64,000 bases of DNA, taken from contig NZ_VKOG01000001.1 of NCBI RefSeq assembly GCF_007474545.1, forward strand, positions 558,001 to 622,000, written 5' to 3'. Shown here in pieces: positions 25,929 to 34,939 of the stretch (position 1 is the stretch's first letter; every line of letters starts with the position of its first letter). The notes beneath the pieces are model-generated. The model did no database searches and was not told the DNA's origin. It saw only the letters and a program-made list of their open reading frames with translations. This stretch comes from Chryseobacterium binzhouense. Its GTDB lineage: Bacteria > Bacteroidota > Bacteroidia > Flavobacteriales > Weeksellaceae. The position numbers and the translations under genes are program-made.

Positions 25929-26405
25929 ATGCAAAAAAATATCTTCTATATAGTTTGTATCTTTTTAATTAGTTGTAATTCTAATAAGAAAATCTTAGAA
26001 TCCAATTTTTACGAAGAAAATAAAAATATCAATTTATATTGCTTTGTAGGTGAGAGAGTATCTGTAGAATATTTTGATCCTAATGTCAATTATAAAAAAA
26101 AGGTTAAAGATCCTACATCGGGTGACTCAATTATTGTAACCGAATATTATATGGATGAAGCTTTTTTATGCAAATATATTGTTCGTCAAAATGTATTTAA
26201 TAAAATAGATCATGATACAATTCATTTTGAGGCTTACGACCATTATGGAACTCCTGAATTCAAAAACTATAAATATGCTCTACTTTATTTGTCGAAAAAT
26301 GATAAGGGTGAGTTTATTCATATGAAATATCAATTTGATGCCATAAAAAATACCAAAAAGGCTTCAAAGGAAGAAATGGAAAAAGTATTAAAAGATTATT
26401 TTTAG
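25929..26405 (+). CDS. Small predicted lipoprotein, unknown function
   Basis: A 158-residue protein starting MQKNIFYIVCIFLISC, a lipoprotein signal with Cys about residue 16. The mature part is charged and AT-rich in coding, with repeated Tyr/Lys blocks (VKDPTSGDSIIVTEYY, HFEAYDHYGTPEFKNYKY) that suggest a small beta-rich domain. No family recognised. It is the last intact gene of the accessory run and 14 bases after the pseudogene. A role as an accessory or protective partner of the mosaic lipoprotein is only a guess from position. Confidence 0.65.
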   Translation: MQKNIFYIVCIFLISCNSNKKILESNFYEENKNINLYCFVGERVSVEYFDPNVNYKKKVKDPTSGDSIIVTEYYMDEAFLCKYIVRQNVFNKIDHDTIHFEAYDHYGTPEFKNYKYALLYLSKNDKGEFIHMKYQFDAIKNTKKASKEEMEKVLKDYF

Positions 26406-26409
26406 ATAA

Positions 26410-26547
26410 AAAGAAAACTTATTTAAAGAAAGAGAGACATCTTTTTTAGAAATTAATAACCTTTACAATAAATCTGCTAAAATCTATGGTATTCCTGTCA
26501 ATCAGCAGTTTGATATTAGTATTTTGTTAAGTAAAAGAAATGCTTAA
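26410..26547 (+). pseudogene. C-terminal gene remnant without a start
   Basis: An open frame of 45 codons lacks any start but reads like a protein C-terminus: SFLEINNLYNKSAKIYG, then IPVNQQFDISILLSKRNA and a TAA at 26545. It lies directly after the small lipoprotein gene. It is probably the tail of a lost gene, which adds to the signs of decay here. Being short, it could also be chance. Confidence 0.4.
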
Positions 26548-26560
26548 ATGAGATAAAAGA

Positions 26561-26593
26561 ACAAATCCTCCCGAAAATTTCAGGAGGATTTGT
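26561..26593. terminator. Bidirectional terminator
   Basis: An 11-bp perfect stem (ACAAATCCTCC at 26561-26571 and GGAGGATTTGT at 26583-26593) with an 11-base loop lies between the accessory region and the convergent DUF1801 gene. Confidence 0.75.
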
Positions 26594-26594
26594 C

Positions 26595-26942
26595 TTAACG
26601 TGTATGCTTTTTTACTTCCTCAACAATATTCAAAATCAGCTCCACAGGCAAATCGGCATTTTCATCAATTAAAAGGATTTTAAACTTTTTTCTTCCTTCA
26701 CTGATGAGTTCAGGATAGTCCAGCCGATCACCGTGATAAAAACTGATATAATGTTTTTTGTGCTTTTTGCTGAAATAAAAATAACAGAGCATCTTCTTTT
26801 TATACTTGAAAAAAGGAAGACCAAAGCTGAATGTCTCGGTAATGTTGTCAGGATCAGATTCCAGAATTTTCTTTCTTAAAAACAAAAGAATACTTCTTTC
26901 AGGTTCACTGATTTTGTAGAAGTATTCTTGTATAAGGTTCAT
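26595..26942 (-). CDS. DUF1801 (YdhG-like) domain-containing protein
   Basis: A 115-residue soluble protein. The order of features fits DUF1801: an N-terminal helix with SEPERSILLFLRKKI, then ETFSFGLPFFKYKKKMLCYFYFSKKHKKHYISFY, and a C-terminal helix starting LPVELILNIVEEV. The family has a YjbR/SufE-type fold and no established activity; some members are described as iron chaperone-like. It follows the ABC exporter gene by 19 bases on the same strand. Confidence 0.82.
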   Translation of the reverse strand: MNLIQEYFYKISEPERSILLFLRKKILESDPDNITETFSFGLPFFKYKKKMLCYFYFSKKHKKHYISFYHGDRLDYPELISEGRKKFKILLIDENADLPVELILNIVEEVKKHTR

Positions 26943-26961
26943 TTAAACGTAAAGAAATTGA

Positions 26962-28800
26962 TTAATCGAAATTCTGAAGTTCCACCAATTTATGGTAAAC
27001 GCCTTTTTGAGCCATTAGCTCTTGATGACTTCCCTGTTCCACGATGTCGCCTTTTTCCATTACGACAATCCAGTCAGCTTTCTGAATGGTTGAAAGGCGA
27101 TGGGCAATAACCAGTGACGTACGGTTTTCCATCATTTTTTCCAGGGCATCCTGCACAAATTTTTCAGATTCTGTATCCAAAGCAGAAGTTGCTTCATCCA
27201 AAATCATAATCGGTGGATTTTTAAGAACAGCTCTTGCGATAGAAACCCTTTGCTTCTGTCCGCCGGAAAGCTTCCCGCCATCATCTCCGATATTGGTTTC
27301 GTAACCATTAGGAAGCTGTGAGATAAAAGTATCCGCATTCGCAATTTTAGCAGCAGCAATCACTTCATCTCTTGTAGCCTCGGGTTTTCCCATCAGAATA
27401 TTGTTGTACACCGTATCGTTGAATAAAACAGATTCCTGAGTAACCATACCTAAAAGCTTTCTGTATTCTTTAAGCTTCAAATGTTTGATGTCGGTCTCAT
27501 CAATCAGAATCTGACCTTCTGAAACATCATAAAATCTTGCAAGAAGATTGGCAATAGTTGTTTTTCCGCTTCCGCTTTGTCCCACAAGAGCAACTGTTTT
27601 TCCTTTAGGAATTGTAAGATTAAAGTTCTTTAAAATTAAATTAGATTTATCATAGTAGAACCCGATATTTTTAAACTCAATATGGTTATTCAGTGTAGAA
27701 ATAGAAACAGGTTCGGCGATTTCTTCAATCTTTACATCAGCTTCCAGAATTTCCAATACTCTTTTGAGTGAAGCTTCGCCTTTCTGTACATTAGAAATAG
27801 ATGAAGATAATGTTTTTACAGGAGGTAAAATCTGGAAGAAAATTCCTAAAAAAACAAGGAAATCTGCTGGAGAAATACTTTGATCTACAATAATTTGTTT
27901 TCCTCCGTACCACGCAATAATCAGGAAGGTTACAGAACCCAGAAACTCGCTCATAGGAGAGGCTAATTCTTTCTTTCTTCCTAATCTTATAGAACTGTTG
28001 ATCCACTTCTGCATTGAACCCATAAACCTGGTATTCATTATCTTTTCTGCACTGAAAATTTTTATCACCTTTGATGATTTTAAAGTTTCATCTACAATAG
28101 AAAATATGGTTCCCATTTCGTGTTGAGCTTCATGCGAATCTTTTTTCAGGCTTTTACCAATCAAAGCAATTAAAGTTCCCATTACCGGTAAAACCAAAAG
28201 AGAAAAAAGTGTCATTTCGGGACTTAACCAAAATAAAGTTATCAGCGTACTTATCAGCATAAAAGGAGCATTAATAAGTTCCACTAAGCTTCCTAGTATA
28301 TTACCTTCTACGTCGCCAACGTCATTTGACATTCTAGACATCATGTCGCCTTTTCTGCTGTCGGTGAAGAAAGAAACAGGAAGAGACAAAACTTTCCTAT
28401 ACATTTCGCCACGAAGATCTTTAGTAACTCCTACACGATAATTAATCAAAAGAAAAGATCCCAAATATCTGAATACATTTCTCAGAAAAAACATAAATGC
28501 AGTAACGATGCAAAGCCATGCCAGAACTTTAAGAGATCCGTAATCTGCTACTAAAGTCTGGATGTAGTAGTTGGAATAGTCTTTCAGATATGAAAATAAA
28601 TCCAGAACATTACCTGAATAAACAGGAGCAGAGTCGTACTTTTCTGGTTTTATGGTGCCAAACAGCATCCCTAAAACTGGCAGAATTGTACCTAAAGATG
28701 CAATCTGAAATACCGAATACAAGAGATTGAAGAACAAACTTCCGTAGATGTATTTTTGATGAGGTTTTGCGAATTTTAATATTTTTCTATATTCGTTCAT
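26962..28800 (-). CDS. ABC transporter ATP-binding/permease protein, MsbA-like
   Basis: A 612-residue half-transporter exporter. The N-terminal part (about 1-330) has six membrane segments, and residues about 360-612 form the nucleotide-binding domain with Walker A GQSGSGKTT, Q-loop MVTQESVLF, signature LSGGQKQR, Walker B IMILDEATSALD and the switch His in VIAHRLST. Size and sequence style match the lipid/LPS flippase MsbA group, but substrate cannot be read from the sequence. It would work as a homodimer. Confidence 0.93.
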   Translation of the reverse strand: MNEYRKILKFAKPHQKYIYGSLFFNLLYSVFQIASLGTILPVLGMLFGTIKPEKYDSAPVYSGNVLDLFSYLKDYSNYYIQTLVADYGSLKVLAWLCIVTAFMFFLRNVFRYLGSFLLINYRVGVTKDLRGEMYRKVLSLPVSFFTDSRKGDMMSRMSNDVGDVEGNILGSLVELINAPFMLISTLITLFWLSPEMTLFSLLVLPVMGTLIALIGKSLKKDSHEAQHEMGTIFSIVDETLKSSKVIKIFSAEKIMNTRFMGSMQKWINSSIRLGRKKELASPMSEFLGSVTFLIIAWYGGKQIIVDQSISPADFLVFLGIFFQILPPVKTLSSSISNVQKGEASLKRVLEILEADVKIEEIAEPVSISTLNNHIEFKNIGFYYDKSNLILKNFNLTIPKGKTVALVGQSGSGKTTIANLLARFYDVSEGQILIDETDIKHLKLKEYRKLLGMVTQESVLFNDTVYNNILMGKPEATRDEVIAAAKIANADTFISQLPNGYETNIGDDGGKLSGGQKQRVSIARAVLKNPPIMILDEATSALDTESEKFVQDALEKMMENRTSLVIAHRLSTIQKADWIVVMEKGDIVEQGSHQELMAQKGVYHKLVELQNFD

Positions 28801-28850
28801 TCAATAAAATTGGATAGCAAAATTACTTAAAATATAATGATTAGACGTTT

Positions 28851-29777
28851 TTAATCAAACTTTACTTTATTGTTGTATTTCGGGCTGAAGTTTTTAGGGG
28901 TAAGCTTCTCAACCGTTTTTGAAAAGTTGTTGATAATCTGCGCCATGTTGGTGAAATTTACAATACTTAAGTCATCATTCGGTTGATGATAATGCTTGGC
29001 TTTCGTCATATCTACTGTGGAAATAGAATGGGCGATAATTTTCTTTTTTACATAGCTTACATTGTCGGAGCGATAAAATAATTGCTGTTTAGCATACGGA
29101 TCAGGATGAATTTTTAAACCGTCTACAGCATATTTGTTAAAAAGCTCGTCCAAATCAGAGAATTCATCACCGGTAATAAAGACCGCATTTTTTCCGAATT
29201 GAGATTCTGTAGCAACCATTTCAAAATTAAATAGGGCAGCAATGTTTTCATTAATGCGATTCATGTTGTCGTCTTCTGAAATTGCTTTAGAACCCAACAT
29301 TCCCTTTTCTTCTCCGTTAAATGCCATAAAAACCATAGAAAATTCTGGATCCTTATCTTTGAAATAATCTGAAATACCCACTAATGCGGTAATTCCGCTT
29401 GCATTGTCATCTGCTCCGTTATAAATATTGTCACCGCCAGATTTATTTTTTGTGCTGATATGATCAAAATGTCCGGAAAATCCTAAAACTTTTTCTGATT
29501 TTCCTCTCTTTATTCCACATACATTGTAAGCAGTTTTGCCTTTGTAGTCAAATGGGATTAAATAAGAATTTCCTGTACAGTATTCCAGATTATTTTTCTC
29601 AAAAAGTTCTGCGATATATTGTGCAGATTTGTCGTTTTCCGGAGTTCCGATTTCGCGGCCTTTCATTTCGTCTGAAGCCAAAACTGAAATGATGGTTTTT
29701 ATTCTTTCTTCAGACACCTCTTGTGCAAAAGTAGATATACTGAAAAATGAAAGTAATACAAAGGTTAATTTTTTCAT
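28851..29777 (-). CDS. M28 family zinc metallopeptidase, secreted
   Basis: A 308-residue aminopeptidase-type enzyme of clan MH. The signal peptide is MKKLTFVLLSFFSISTFAQ. Metal and catalytic motifs are in order: GFSGHFDH (zinc His and catalytic Asp), YNGADDNASG (bridging Asp), FMAFNGEEKGMLGS (catalytic and zinc Glu), then a C-terminal His in AKHYHQPND. Likely periplasmic or exported; the lack of a T9SS C-terminal domain argues for the periplasm. Substrate unknown. Confidence 0.93.
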   Translation of the reverse strand: MKKLTFVLLSFFSISTFAQEVSEERIKTIISVLASDEMKGREIGTPENDKSAQYIAELFEKNNLEYCTGNSYLIPFDYKGKTAYNVCGIKRGKSEKVLGFSGHFDHISTKNKSGGDNIYNGADDNASGITALVGISDYFKDKDPEFSMVFMAFNGEEKGMLGSKAISEDDNMNRINENIAALFNFEMVATESQFGKNAVFITGDEFSDLDELFNKYAVDGLKIHPDPYAKQQLFYRSDNVSYVKKKIIAHSISTVDMTKAKHYHQPNDDLSIVNFTNMAQIINNFSKTVEKLTPKNFSPKYNNKVKFD

Positions 29778-29894
29778 GTTAATTTTTGCTTTTAATTTAT
29801 TTAATCTGTATATGTCGCAAATTTCAGCAAATTGTTTCTGAGATATAAAAATAAATATTATTTATTTAAAGTTGATGCAGCCAACGCTGAATAT

Positions 29895-29925
29895 TAAAAA
29901 AACAGCTCCTAATAAAGAAGCTGTT
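29895..29925 (-). terminator. Terminator after the DUF4293 gene
   Basis: On the reverse strand AACAGCTTC pairs with GGAGCTGTT (one wobble) across 7 bases and is followed by seven T. Confidence 0.75.
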
Positions 29926-29949
29926 CTCACTCAAAAAATCGTTGTTAGG

Positions 29950-30339
29950 TTATCGGAGTCTGTCTACAGATTTTACGAGCCTCTCATCTTTTCTGATAAA
30001 AATATTTGCCATAAGCAAGCAGATTATCGAAATAAATGGAAAAACCGGCTCAATACCCTTCTCAGGAAAATCTATTCCTCCGGATAAATTTTGCAGCCAA
30101 TACACCAAAATACCAATCAACAAAGCGTTTATAATCATGCTGGCTGTATTAAGCATGATTTGTCTTTTTCTGTTTTTATAACTGAATAAACTGAATGCTC
30201 CAATTAAAACAAGAACTACTGAAGAAGCATCAATCACCGGGAAACTTCCGAAAACATCAACATCCTGTCCTGTTATAAAAAGAAATACTGCGCCTAAAAC
30301 CGCAAGTAAAATCCAAACCGTCTGTATTCTTTGTAGCAT
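29950..30339 (-). CDS. DUF4293 domain-containing membrane protein
   Basis: A 129-residue integral membrane protein with four predicted segments (about 6-22, 38-54, 64-82, 98-114). MLQRIQTVWILLA at the N-terminus is the family hallmark. DUF4293 is restricted to Bacteroidota and has no known function. It diverges from rho with 145 bases between, an arrangement I recall in related genomes. Confidence 0.88.
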   Translation of the reverse strand: MLQRIQTVWILLAVLGAVFLFITGQDVDVFGSFPVIDASSVVLVLIGAFSLFSYKNRKRQIMLNTASMIINALLIGILVYWLQNLSGGIDFPEKGIEPVFPFISIICLLMANIFIRKDERLVKSVDRLR

Positions 30340-30374
30340 AGAATTTAAAATTCAGAAGCAAAAATAATATAAAT

Positions 30375-30405
30375 TTTGCACAATTCAAAAATAAGTGTAG
30401 ATTTG
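30375..30405 (+). promoter_or_regulatory. rho promoter
   Basis: TTTG (30375-30378), 19 bases, TAGATTTG (30398-30405): a full match to the Bacteroidota promoter consensus. Transcription should start near 30412, leaving a leader of about 73 bases before the rho ATG. Confidence 0.7.
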
Positions 30406-30484
30406 CAATATACAATGTACTTGAAAACAAAAGTCACCGGACTTACTTTTCTTACTCACAATTAATTACATTTTTACATAAAAT

Positions 30485-32326
30485 ATGTTTAACATAGAAA
30501 CGTTAAGGTCAAAATCCGTTACGGAATTGACTAAAATCTTGAAAGATTTAGGCGTGAAGGTTGCAAGAACAAGCAATGAAAACGATAAAATCTTTGCTAT
30601 TTTAGATTTTCAGGCTTCCAATCCAAAAGTGACGAAAGAGTATTTCAACTCTACGGAAGTTTCTGAGAATAAAGAAGAACCACTGCCGGAAAAACCGGCA
30701 AAAACAACCTCCCGAAAAACAACAGCTCCTAAAAAAACTGCTAAAAAGGTACTGCCTGAAGCTGAAGCTGAAAAAAAGGAAGAACAGGAAACTCCTGAAA
30801 AGGAAATCAAAAAAGAAGAAATTCTCTCTCCTGAAGCTGCTGAAGAGGATAAAGTAAAGGAGGTTGCTGAAGAAAAGCCAGCAAGCGCACCCAAACAAAA
30901 AAGAAAAAGAGTTTCTGCAGCACCTAAAACAGAAACCGAAATACAGGAGAAAACAGAAGCTCCGGTGAATACAGATTCTCAGCCTGTTCAGGCAAAAGAA
31001 GAAAGACCTAAAAGACCGCAGGGTCAGCCTCAGAATACAAAAGGTCAAAACCATCCAAATCCCAATAACGGAAATTCTCAAAACAGAAACCAGAATAATA
31101 ATCCGAATCAAAATCAAAATCAGAATTCGGGTCAAAACCAGAATACTAATCAAAATCCTAACAGGCATGCTGAAAAGCAGGAAGAAGCTGAACCAAGGAA
31201 AGAGTTTAGTTTTGACGGAATGGTTAGCATTGAAGGAGTTTTGGAAATTTTACCGGATAATTACGGTTTTTTAAGATCATCAGATTTCAGCTATATTTCT
31301 TCACCAGATGATGTGTATGTTTCTACAGCTCAGATCAGAAATTTCGGCTTAAAAACCGGAGATACCGTAAAAGGAATCGTACGTCTGCCTAAAGAAGGTG
31401 AAAAATATTTTTCTTTACTAAAACCTACTGAAGTTAACGGACGCGATTTAGCTTTCATCAAAGATCGAGTTGCATTTGAATATCTTACGCCGCTTTTTCC
31501 TGAAGAGAAATTTAATTTAGCCGGAAATAATTCTACTATCTCTACAAGAATAGTTGATCTTTTTGCTCCTATTGGTAAAGGCCAAAGAGCGATGATCGTT
31601 GCACAGCCGAAAACCGGTAAAACCATGTTGCTGAAAGATATTGCCAATTCTATTGCGGCCAATCATCCTGAAGTGTATATGATGGTACTTCTGATTGATG
31701 AACGTCCTGAAGAGGTAACTGATATGGAAAGAAGTGTAAATGCTGAAGTAATTGCGTCTACCTTTGATGAAGCTGCCGATAAACATGTGAAAGTAGCCAA
31801 TCTTGTTTTGGCAAAAGCCCAGAGAATGGTAGAATGCGGACATGACGTAGTTATTCTTTTGGACTCTATCACGAGATTAGCTAGAGCTTACAATACGGTA
31901 ACTCCGGCTTCTGGTAAAGTTCTTTCCGGTGGAGTTGATGCCAATGCGCTTCACAAACCGAAAAGATTTTTCGGAGCGGCAAGAAAAATTGAAGGCGGCG
32001 GATCTTTAACGATTATTGCAACAGCTCTTATTGATACAGGATCTAAAATGGATGAGGTTATTTTTGAAGAATTCAAAGGTACCGGAAACATGGAACTTCA
32101 ACTAGACAGAAAAATCGCCAACAGAAGAATTTATCCGGCAATTGATCTTGTAGCTTCCAGTACACGTAGAGATGATCTTTTAATGGATGATGTCACTACT
32201 CAAAGAATGTGGATTTTAAGAAAATATCTTTCTGAAATGAATCCTGTAGAAGCAATGGAATTTGTGAATAAAAACATCAGAGGAACTTTGAATAACGAAG
32301 AGTTTTTAATGTCAATGAATAAATAA
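30485..32326 (+). CDS. rho: Transcription termination factor Rho with long disordered insert
   Basis: Hexameric RNA helicase that ends transcription and limits antisense RNA. The 613-residue protein is about 190 longer than E. coli Rho. Residues 1-55 form a Rho_N SAP-like domain. Residues about 60-175 are K/E/P rich, and about 178-226 are dominated by N, Q and P ([16 protein letters not shown]). Then comes the cold-shock-type RNA-binding domain (from about 245, [15 protein letters not shown]) and the RecA-type motor with AQPKTGKT (about 373) and [12 protein letters not shown]. The insert is typical of the phylum and probably disordered. Confidence 0.97.
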   Translation: MFNIETLRSKSVTELTKILKDLGVKVARTSNENDKIFAILDFQASNPKVTKEYFNSTEVSENKEEPLPEKPAKTTSRKTTAPKKTAKKVLPEAEAEKKEEQETPEKEIKKEEILSPEAAEEDKVKEVAEEKPASAPKQKRKRVSAAPKTETEIQEKTEAPVNTDSQPVQAKEERPKRPQGQPQNTKGQNHPNPNNGNSQNRNQNNNPNQNQNQNSGQNQNTNQNPNRHAEKQEEAEPRKEFSFDGMVSIEGVLEILPDNYGFLRSSDFSYISSPDDVYVSTAQIRNFGLKTGDTVKGIVRLPKEGEKYFSLLKPTEVNGRDLAFIKDRVAFEYLTPLFPEEKFNLAGNNSTISTRIVDLFAPIGKGQRAMIVAQPKTGKTMLLKDIANSIAANHPEVYMMVLLIDERPEEVTDMERSVNAEVIASTFDEAADKHVKVANLVLAKAQRMVECGHDVVILLDSITRLARAYNTVTPASGKVLSGGVDANALHKPKRFFGAARKIEGGGSLTIIATALIDTGSKMDEVIFEEFKGTGNMELQLDRKIANRRIYPAIDLVASSTRRDDLLMDDVTTQRMWILRKYLSEMNPVEAMEFVNKNIRGTLNNEEFLMSMNK

Positions 32327-32346
32327 GATTTTTTATCTTAAGAAAC

Positions 32347-32376
32347 AAAGCAGTCAAATTTTTTGGCTGCTTTTGT
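32347..32376 (+). terminator. Terminator after rho
   Basis: AAAGCAGTCAA (32347-32357) pairs with TTGGCTGCTTT (32363-32373) with one wobble; a short T stretch follows. Confidence 0.7.
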
Positions 32377-32422
32377 ATTTGTTATTATCAATGTTAAAGA
32401 TTTATTAAAATAATCTCTATTT

Positions 32423-32454
32423 TTTGAACTTGGCTTGAATATTGGCTAAATTTA
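32423..32454 (+). promoter_or_regulatory. Superoxide dismutase promoter
   Basis: TTTG (32423-32426), 20 bases, TAAATTTA (32447-32454; last base off consensus), 24 bases before the ATG. Confidence 0.55.
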
Positions 32455-32478
32455 CATATTAACATTAAAAACAAACTT

Positions 32479-33075
32479 ATGTCATTTGAATTACCAAAAT
32501 TAGGATACGCTTACGAAGCTTTAGAACCAACAATTGATGCAAAAACAATGGAGATTCACCATTCTAAGCATCATCAGGCTTATGTTGATAATTTAAACAA
32601 AGCAATTGAAGGAACAGATTTGGAAGGTCAGTCTATCGAAGATGTTTGTAAAAACGGTTCTGAAAAACCAGCTGTAAGAAACAATGGAGGTGGTCATTTT
32701 AATCATACACTATTTTGGGAGATTTTAACTCCGGGCGGTAGCAAAGAACCTGTAGGAAGTGTAAAAGCTGCTATTGAAAACTACGGAGGTTTTGAAAAAT
32801 TCAAAAATGATTTTTCTGATGCTGCCAAAACAAGATTCGGTTCAGGGTGGGCTTGGCTGGTAAAAAATGAAGACGGATCTGTTTCTGTAACTTCTACTCC
32901 AAACCAGGATAACCCACTCATGCCGGTTGCTGATGTACAGGGAACTCCGGTATTAGGATTAGACGTTTGGGAGCATGCTTACTATTTGAACTACCAAAAC
33001 AGAAGACCTGATTATGTAACTGCATTCTTCGATGTGGTAAATTGGGATAAAGTTGAGGAGTTATTCAACAAATAA
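32479..33075 (+). CDS. sodA: Superoxide dismutase, Mn/Fe family (probably Mn)
   Basis: Converts superoxide to oxygen and hydrogen peroxide in the cytoplasm; the 198-residue length is usual. Metal ligands are His in the [10 protein letters not shown] region, His in HFNHTLFW, and Asp and His in the signature [30 protein letters not shown] together with the Gln in PNQDNPLMP is the pattern usual for manganese enzymes, so Mn is preferred, but cambialistic use is common in the phylum. It has its own promoter and terminator. Confidence 0.95.
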   Translation: MSFELPKLGYAYEALEPTIDAKTMEIHHSKHHQAYVDNLNKAIEGTDLEGQSIEDVCKNGSEKPAVRNNGGGHFNHTLFWEILTPGGSKEPVGSVKAAIENYGGFEKFKNDFSDAAKTRFGSGWAWLVKNEDGSVSVTSTPNQDNPLMPVADVQGTPVLGLDVWEHAYYLNYQNRRPDYVTAFFDVVNWDKVEELFNK

Positions 33076-33095
33076 ATCTTCAGTTTATATAATTA

Positions 33096-33124
33096 AAAAA
33101 GGTTCAGAATTTCTGAACCTTTTT
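33096..33124. terminator. Bidirectional terminator after sodA
   Basis: AAAAAGGTTCAG (33096-33107) and CTGAACCTTTTT (33113-33124) form a 12-bp stem with a 5-base gap; A and T runs on both sides allow use in either direction. Confidence 0.85.
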
Positions 33125-33133
33125 GTTTAGATT

Positions 33134-34936
33134 TTAGTTAACAATAACTTTTTTAGTAATTATTTTATTATTGATATTAATATTTAATAGATAAGTTGCC
33201 TTAGGCAAACCTTGTACCTTTATCTGAGTAGAACTGCCTTTTAGAACACTTCTTCCTGAAATATCTAATAGTTCCCAAGAAGTTAGTTTCTCATTTCCTG
33301 AATCTATACTCATGAAAGTAGAAGCAGGGTTAGGGAAGACTTTTAATTCAATTGAATTAGCTCTAGTTTCTTTAGCAAAATTATTTGCAGATGTATTGCT
33401 ATTTTTTGCGAAGTTTCCAATTATTCCATCACATGGACCAATGTATGCATGGAATAAGCCATTTTCTGTAGCTCTAACATAAAAACCAGGAAGTAAAGTG
33501 ACATTATTTCCAGCTTTGTAATTAACAGTTAAGCCGTCATTAATTACTGATGAAGCTGTGATTGATTGACCTGCTTGGAAATTTTGTGAAGAGCTAACTT
33601 GATAGTTTATGTTTAAGTTATCAGGACAGTAATTCAACGTAGGGATTAATTGTGGAAATGAAAATCCGTTTTTTGTATCTCGTGGTGGGGGTATACTACT
33701 TAGGGGAGAGATGGTAGAATTCCAGATATTTGGATTGTTAATTACTCCCCAATTATAAGAAGTGTAAACTCCTGTGCTAGGAGGATTAGTATATCCAAAT
33801 ATTACCTCGCGATAACCATTTCCAGTAGTATCATTGAGGACAGCTTTATAAAGTAAATATATCTTACCATTTTTAGCAAGTTGCATACCAGCGACTAGAC
33901 CATCAAGTGAAAATTTGTAAGTAGGAGCTGTATTTACAACACCAATTAAACTACTTGTACTAATATTATACATGGATAATCCAGACCAAGTTACATTATA
34001 TATGCAATATGGATATGTGCAAAGATTTGAACTTGAACTAATAAAATATATAATATTACTGTCGGGAGAAAATTCAGCACTATTGGGACCTTGACTGTGG
34101 TCAGCATAGTATGATGTAAAATTATTATTGGGAATAATATTGAAAGGGTTTGTAACAGTTCCTGTATTATTATTAAAATCATACAATAAAACACTGTTGT
34201 TTTGACGTGTTAAAAGTTTTTGAGAATTAGGAGAAATCTTAATAAATGTACCATAATTTGTTCCTTGGCTTACCACAGGATTAGTATTAAGACCATTAGT
34301 ACTTAATTTATAAGATAAAAAATTGCCATTATTTGCTGTAACAATCCAGTATGAGTTACCATCACTTGCTAATGTTGAAGTTAATGCGTTAGTTTCTGAA
34401 TTATTAAATAATAAATTGTTTTTAGAAGTTACAGCTCCTAAACCTCCAGATAAATTCATATCAACAATCGCATATCTTAGACCATAATTAGTGGTTGGTG
34501 TTGGTGCTAAGAAAAAAGTCTGGTCTCTCATTGTTCTATTTCCATTAATATAAAAAACATAATACAATGATGTAGAATTTGGAACTGGTACTATAATAGA
34601 AGATTGGTCTGATGGGTTGCCGAAATAATCATATTGATAAACTGTGGTATTAGTAAATAGATTATCTCCATTTGTCATAACCGCTCCATTCTTATTATAA
34701 ATCTTATATCCATCACTAAAAAAAAGAAGTTCTCCTGTATTTTTGTCACTAACTACAGAGCTGCTATATCTAATATTGGGCGTAAGATTTGTAGTATGTG
34801 TAAAGCCATTTGGCATTGAATTATCGAACTTCCATTTGTTATTGCCAAATAACCAATTGTCATTTTCATGTTGCGCAAGTAAAAGATTGCTTCCAAAACA
34901 TAAAATTATAAATAATAAATAAATTTTGTTTATCAT
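33134..34936 (-). CDS. T9SS type A sorting domain-containing secreted protein
   Basis: A 600-residue exported protein. The signal peptide is MINKIYLLFIILCFGSNLLLAQ. The body (about 30-420) begins WLFGNNKWKFDNS and is asparagine, serine and threonine rich with propeller-like repeats such as LASDGNSYWIVTANNG and ISPNSQKLLT. Residues about 440-500 resemble the coat-hanger stack module found before sorting signals (SITASSVINDGLTVNYKAGNNV). The last 75 residues form the type A sorting domain (VFPNPASTFMSI ... ELLDISG ... GLPKATYLLNI), so it should cross the outer membrane by type IX secretion. Ligand or role unknown. Confidence 0.92.
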   Translation of the reverse strand: MINKIYLLFIILCFGSNLLLAQHENDNWLFGNNKWKFDNSMPNGFTHTTNLTPNIRYSSSVVSDKNTGELLFFSDGYKIYNKNGAVMTNGDNLFTNTTVYQYDYFGNPSDQSSIIVPVPNSTSLYYVFYINGNRTMRDQTFFLAPTPTTNYGLRYAIVDMNLSGGLGAVTSKNNLLFNNSETNALTSTLASDGNSYWIVTANNGNFLSYKLSTNGLNTNPVVSQGTNYGTFIKISPNSQKLLTRQNNSVLLYDFNNNTGTVTNPFNIIPNNNFTSYYADHSQGPNSAEFSPDSNIIYFISSSSNLCTYPYCIYNVTWSGLSMYNISTSSLIGVVNTAPTYKFSLDGLVAGMQLAKNGKIYLLYKAVLNDTTGNGYREVIFGYTNPPSTGVYTSYNWGVINNPNIWNSTISPLSSIPPPRDTKNGFSFPQLIPTLNYCPDNLNINYQVSSSQNFQAGQSITASSVINDGLTVNYKAGNNVTLLPGFYVRATENGLFHAYIGPCDGIIGNFAKNSNTSANNFAKETRANSIELKVFPNPASTFMSIDSGNEKLTSWELLDISGRSVLKGSSTQIKVQGLPKATYLLNININNKIITKKVIVN

Positions 34937-34939
34937 ATG

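Noticed and set aside
30602-31168. Long open frame (188 codons) on the minus strand
   Set aside because: It mirrors the repetitive K/E/N/Q codons of the Rho disordered region and reads as an Ile/Phe/Leu/Arg-rich low-complexity chain; rho itself is certain.
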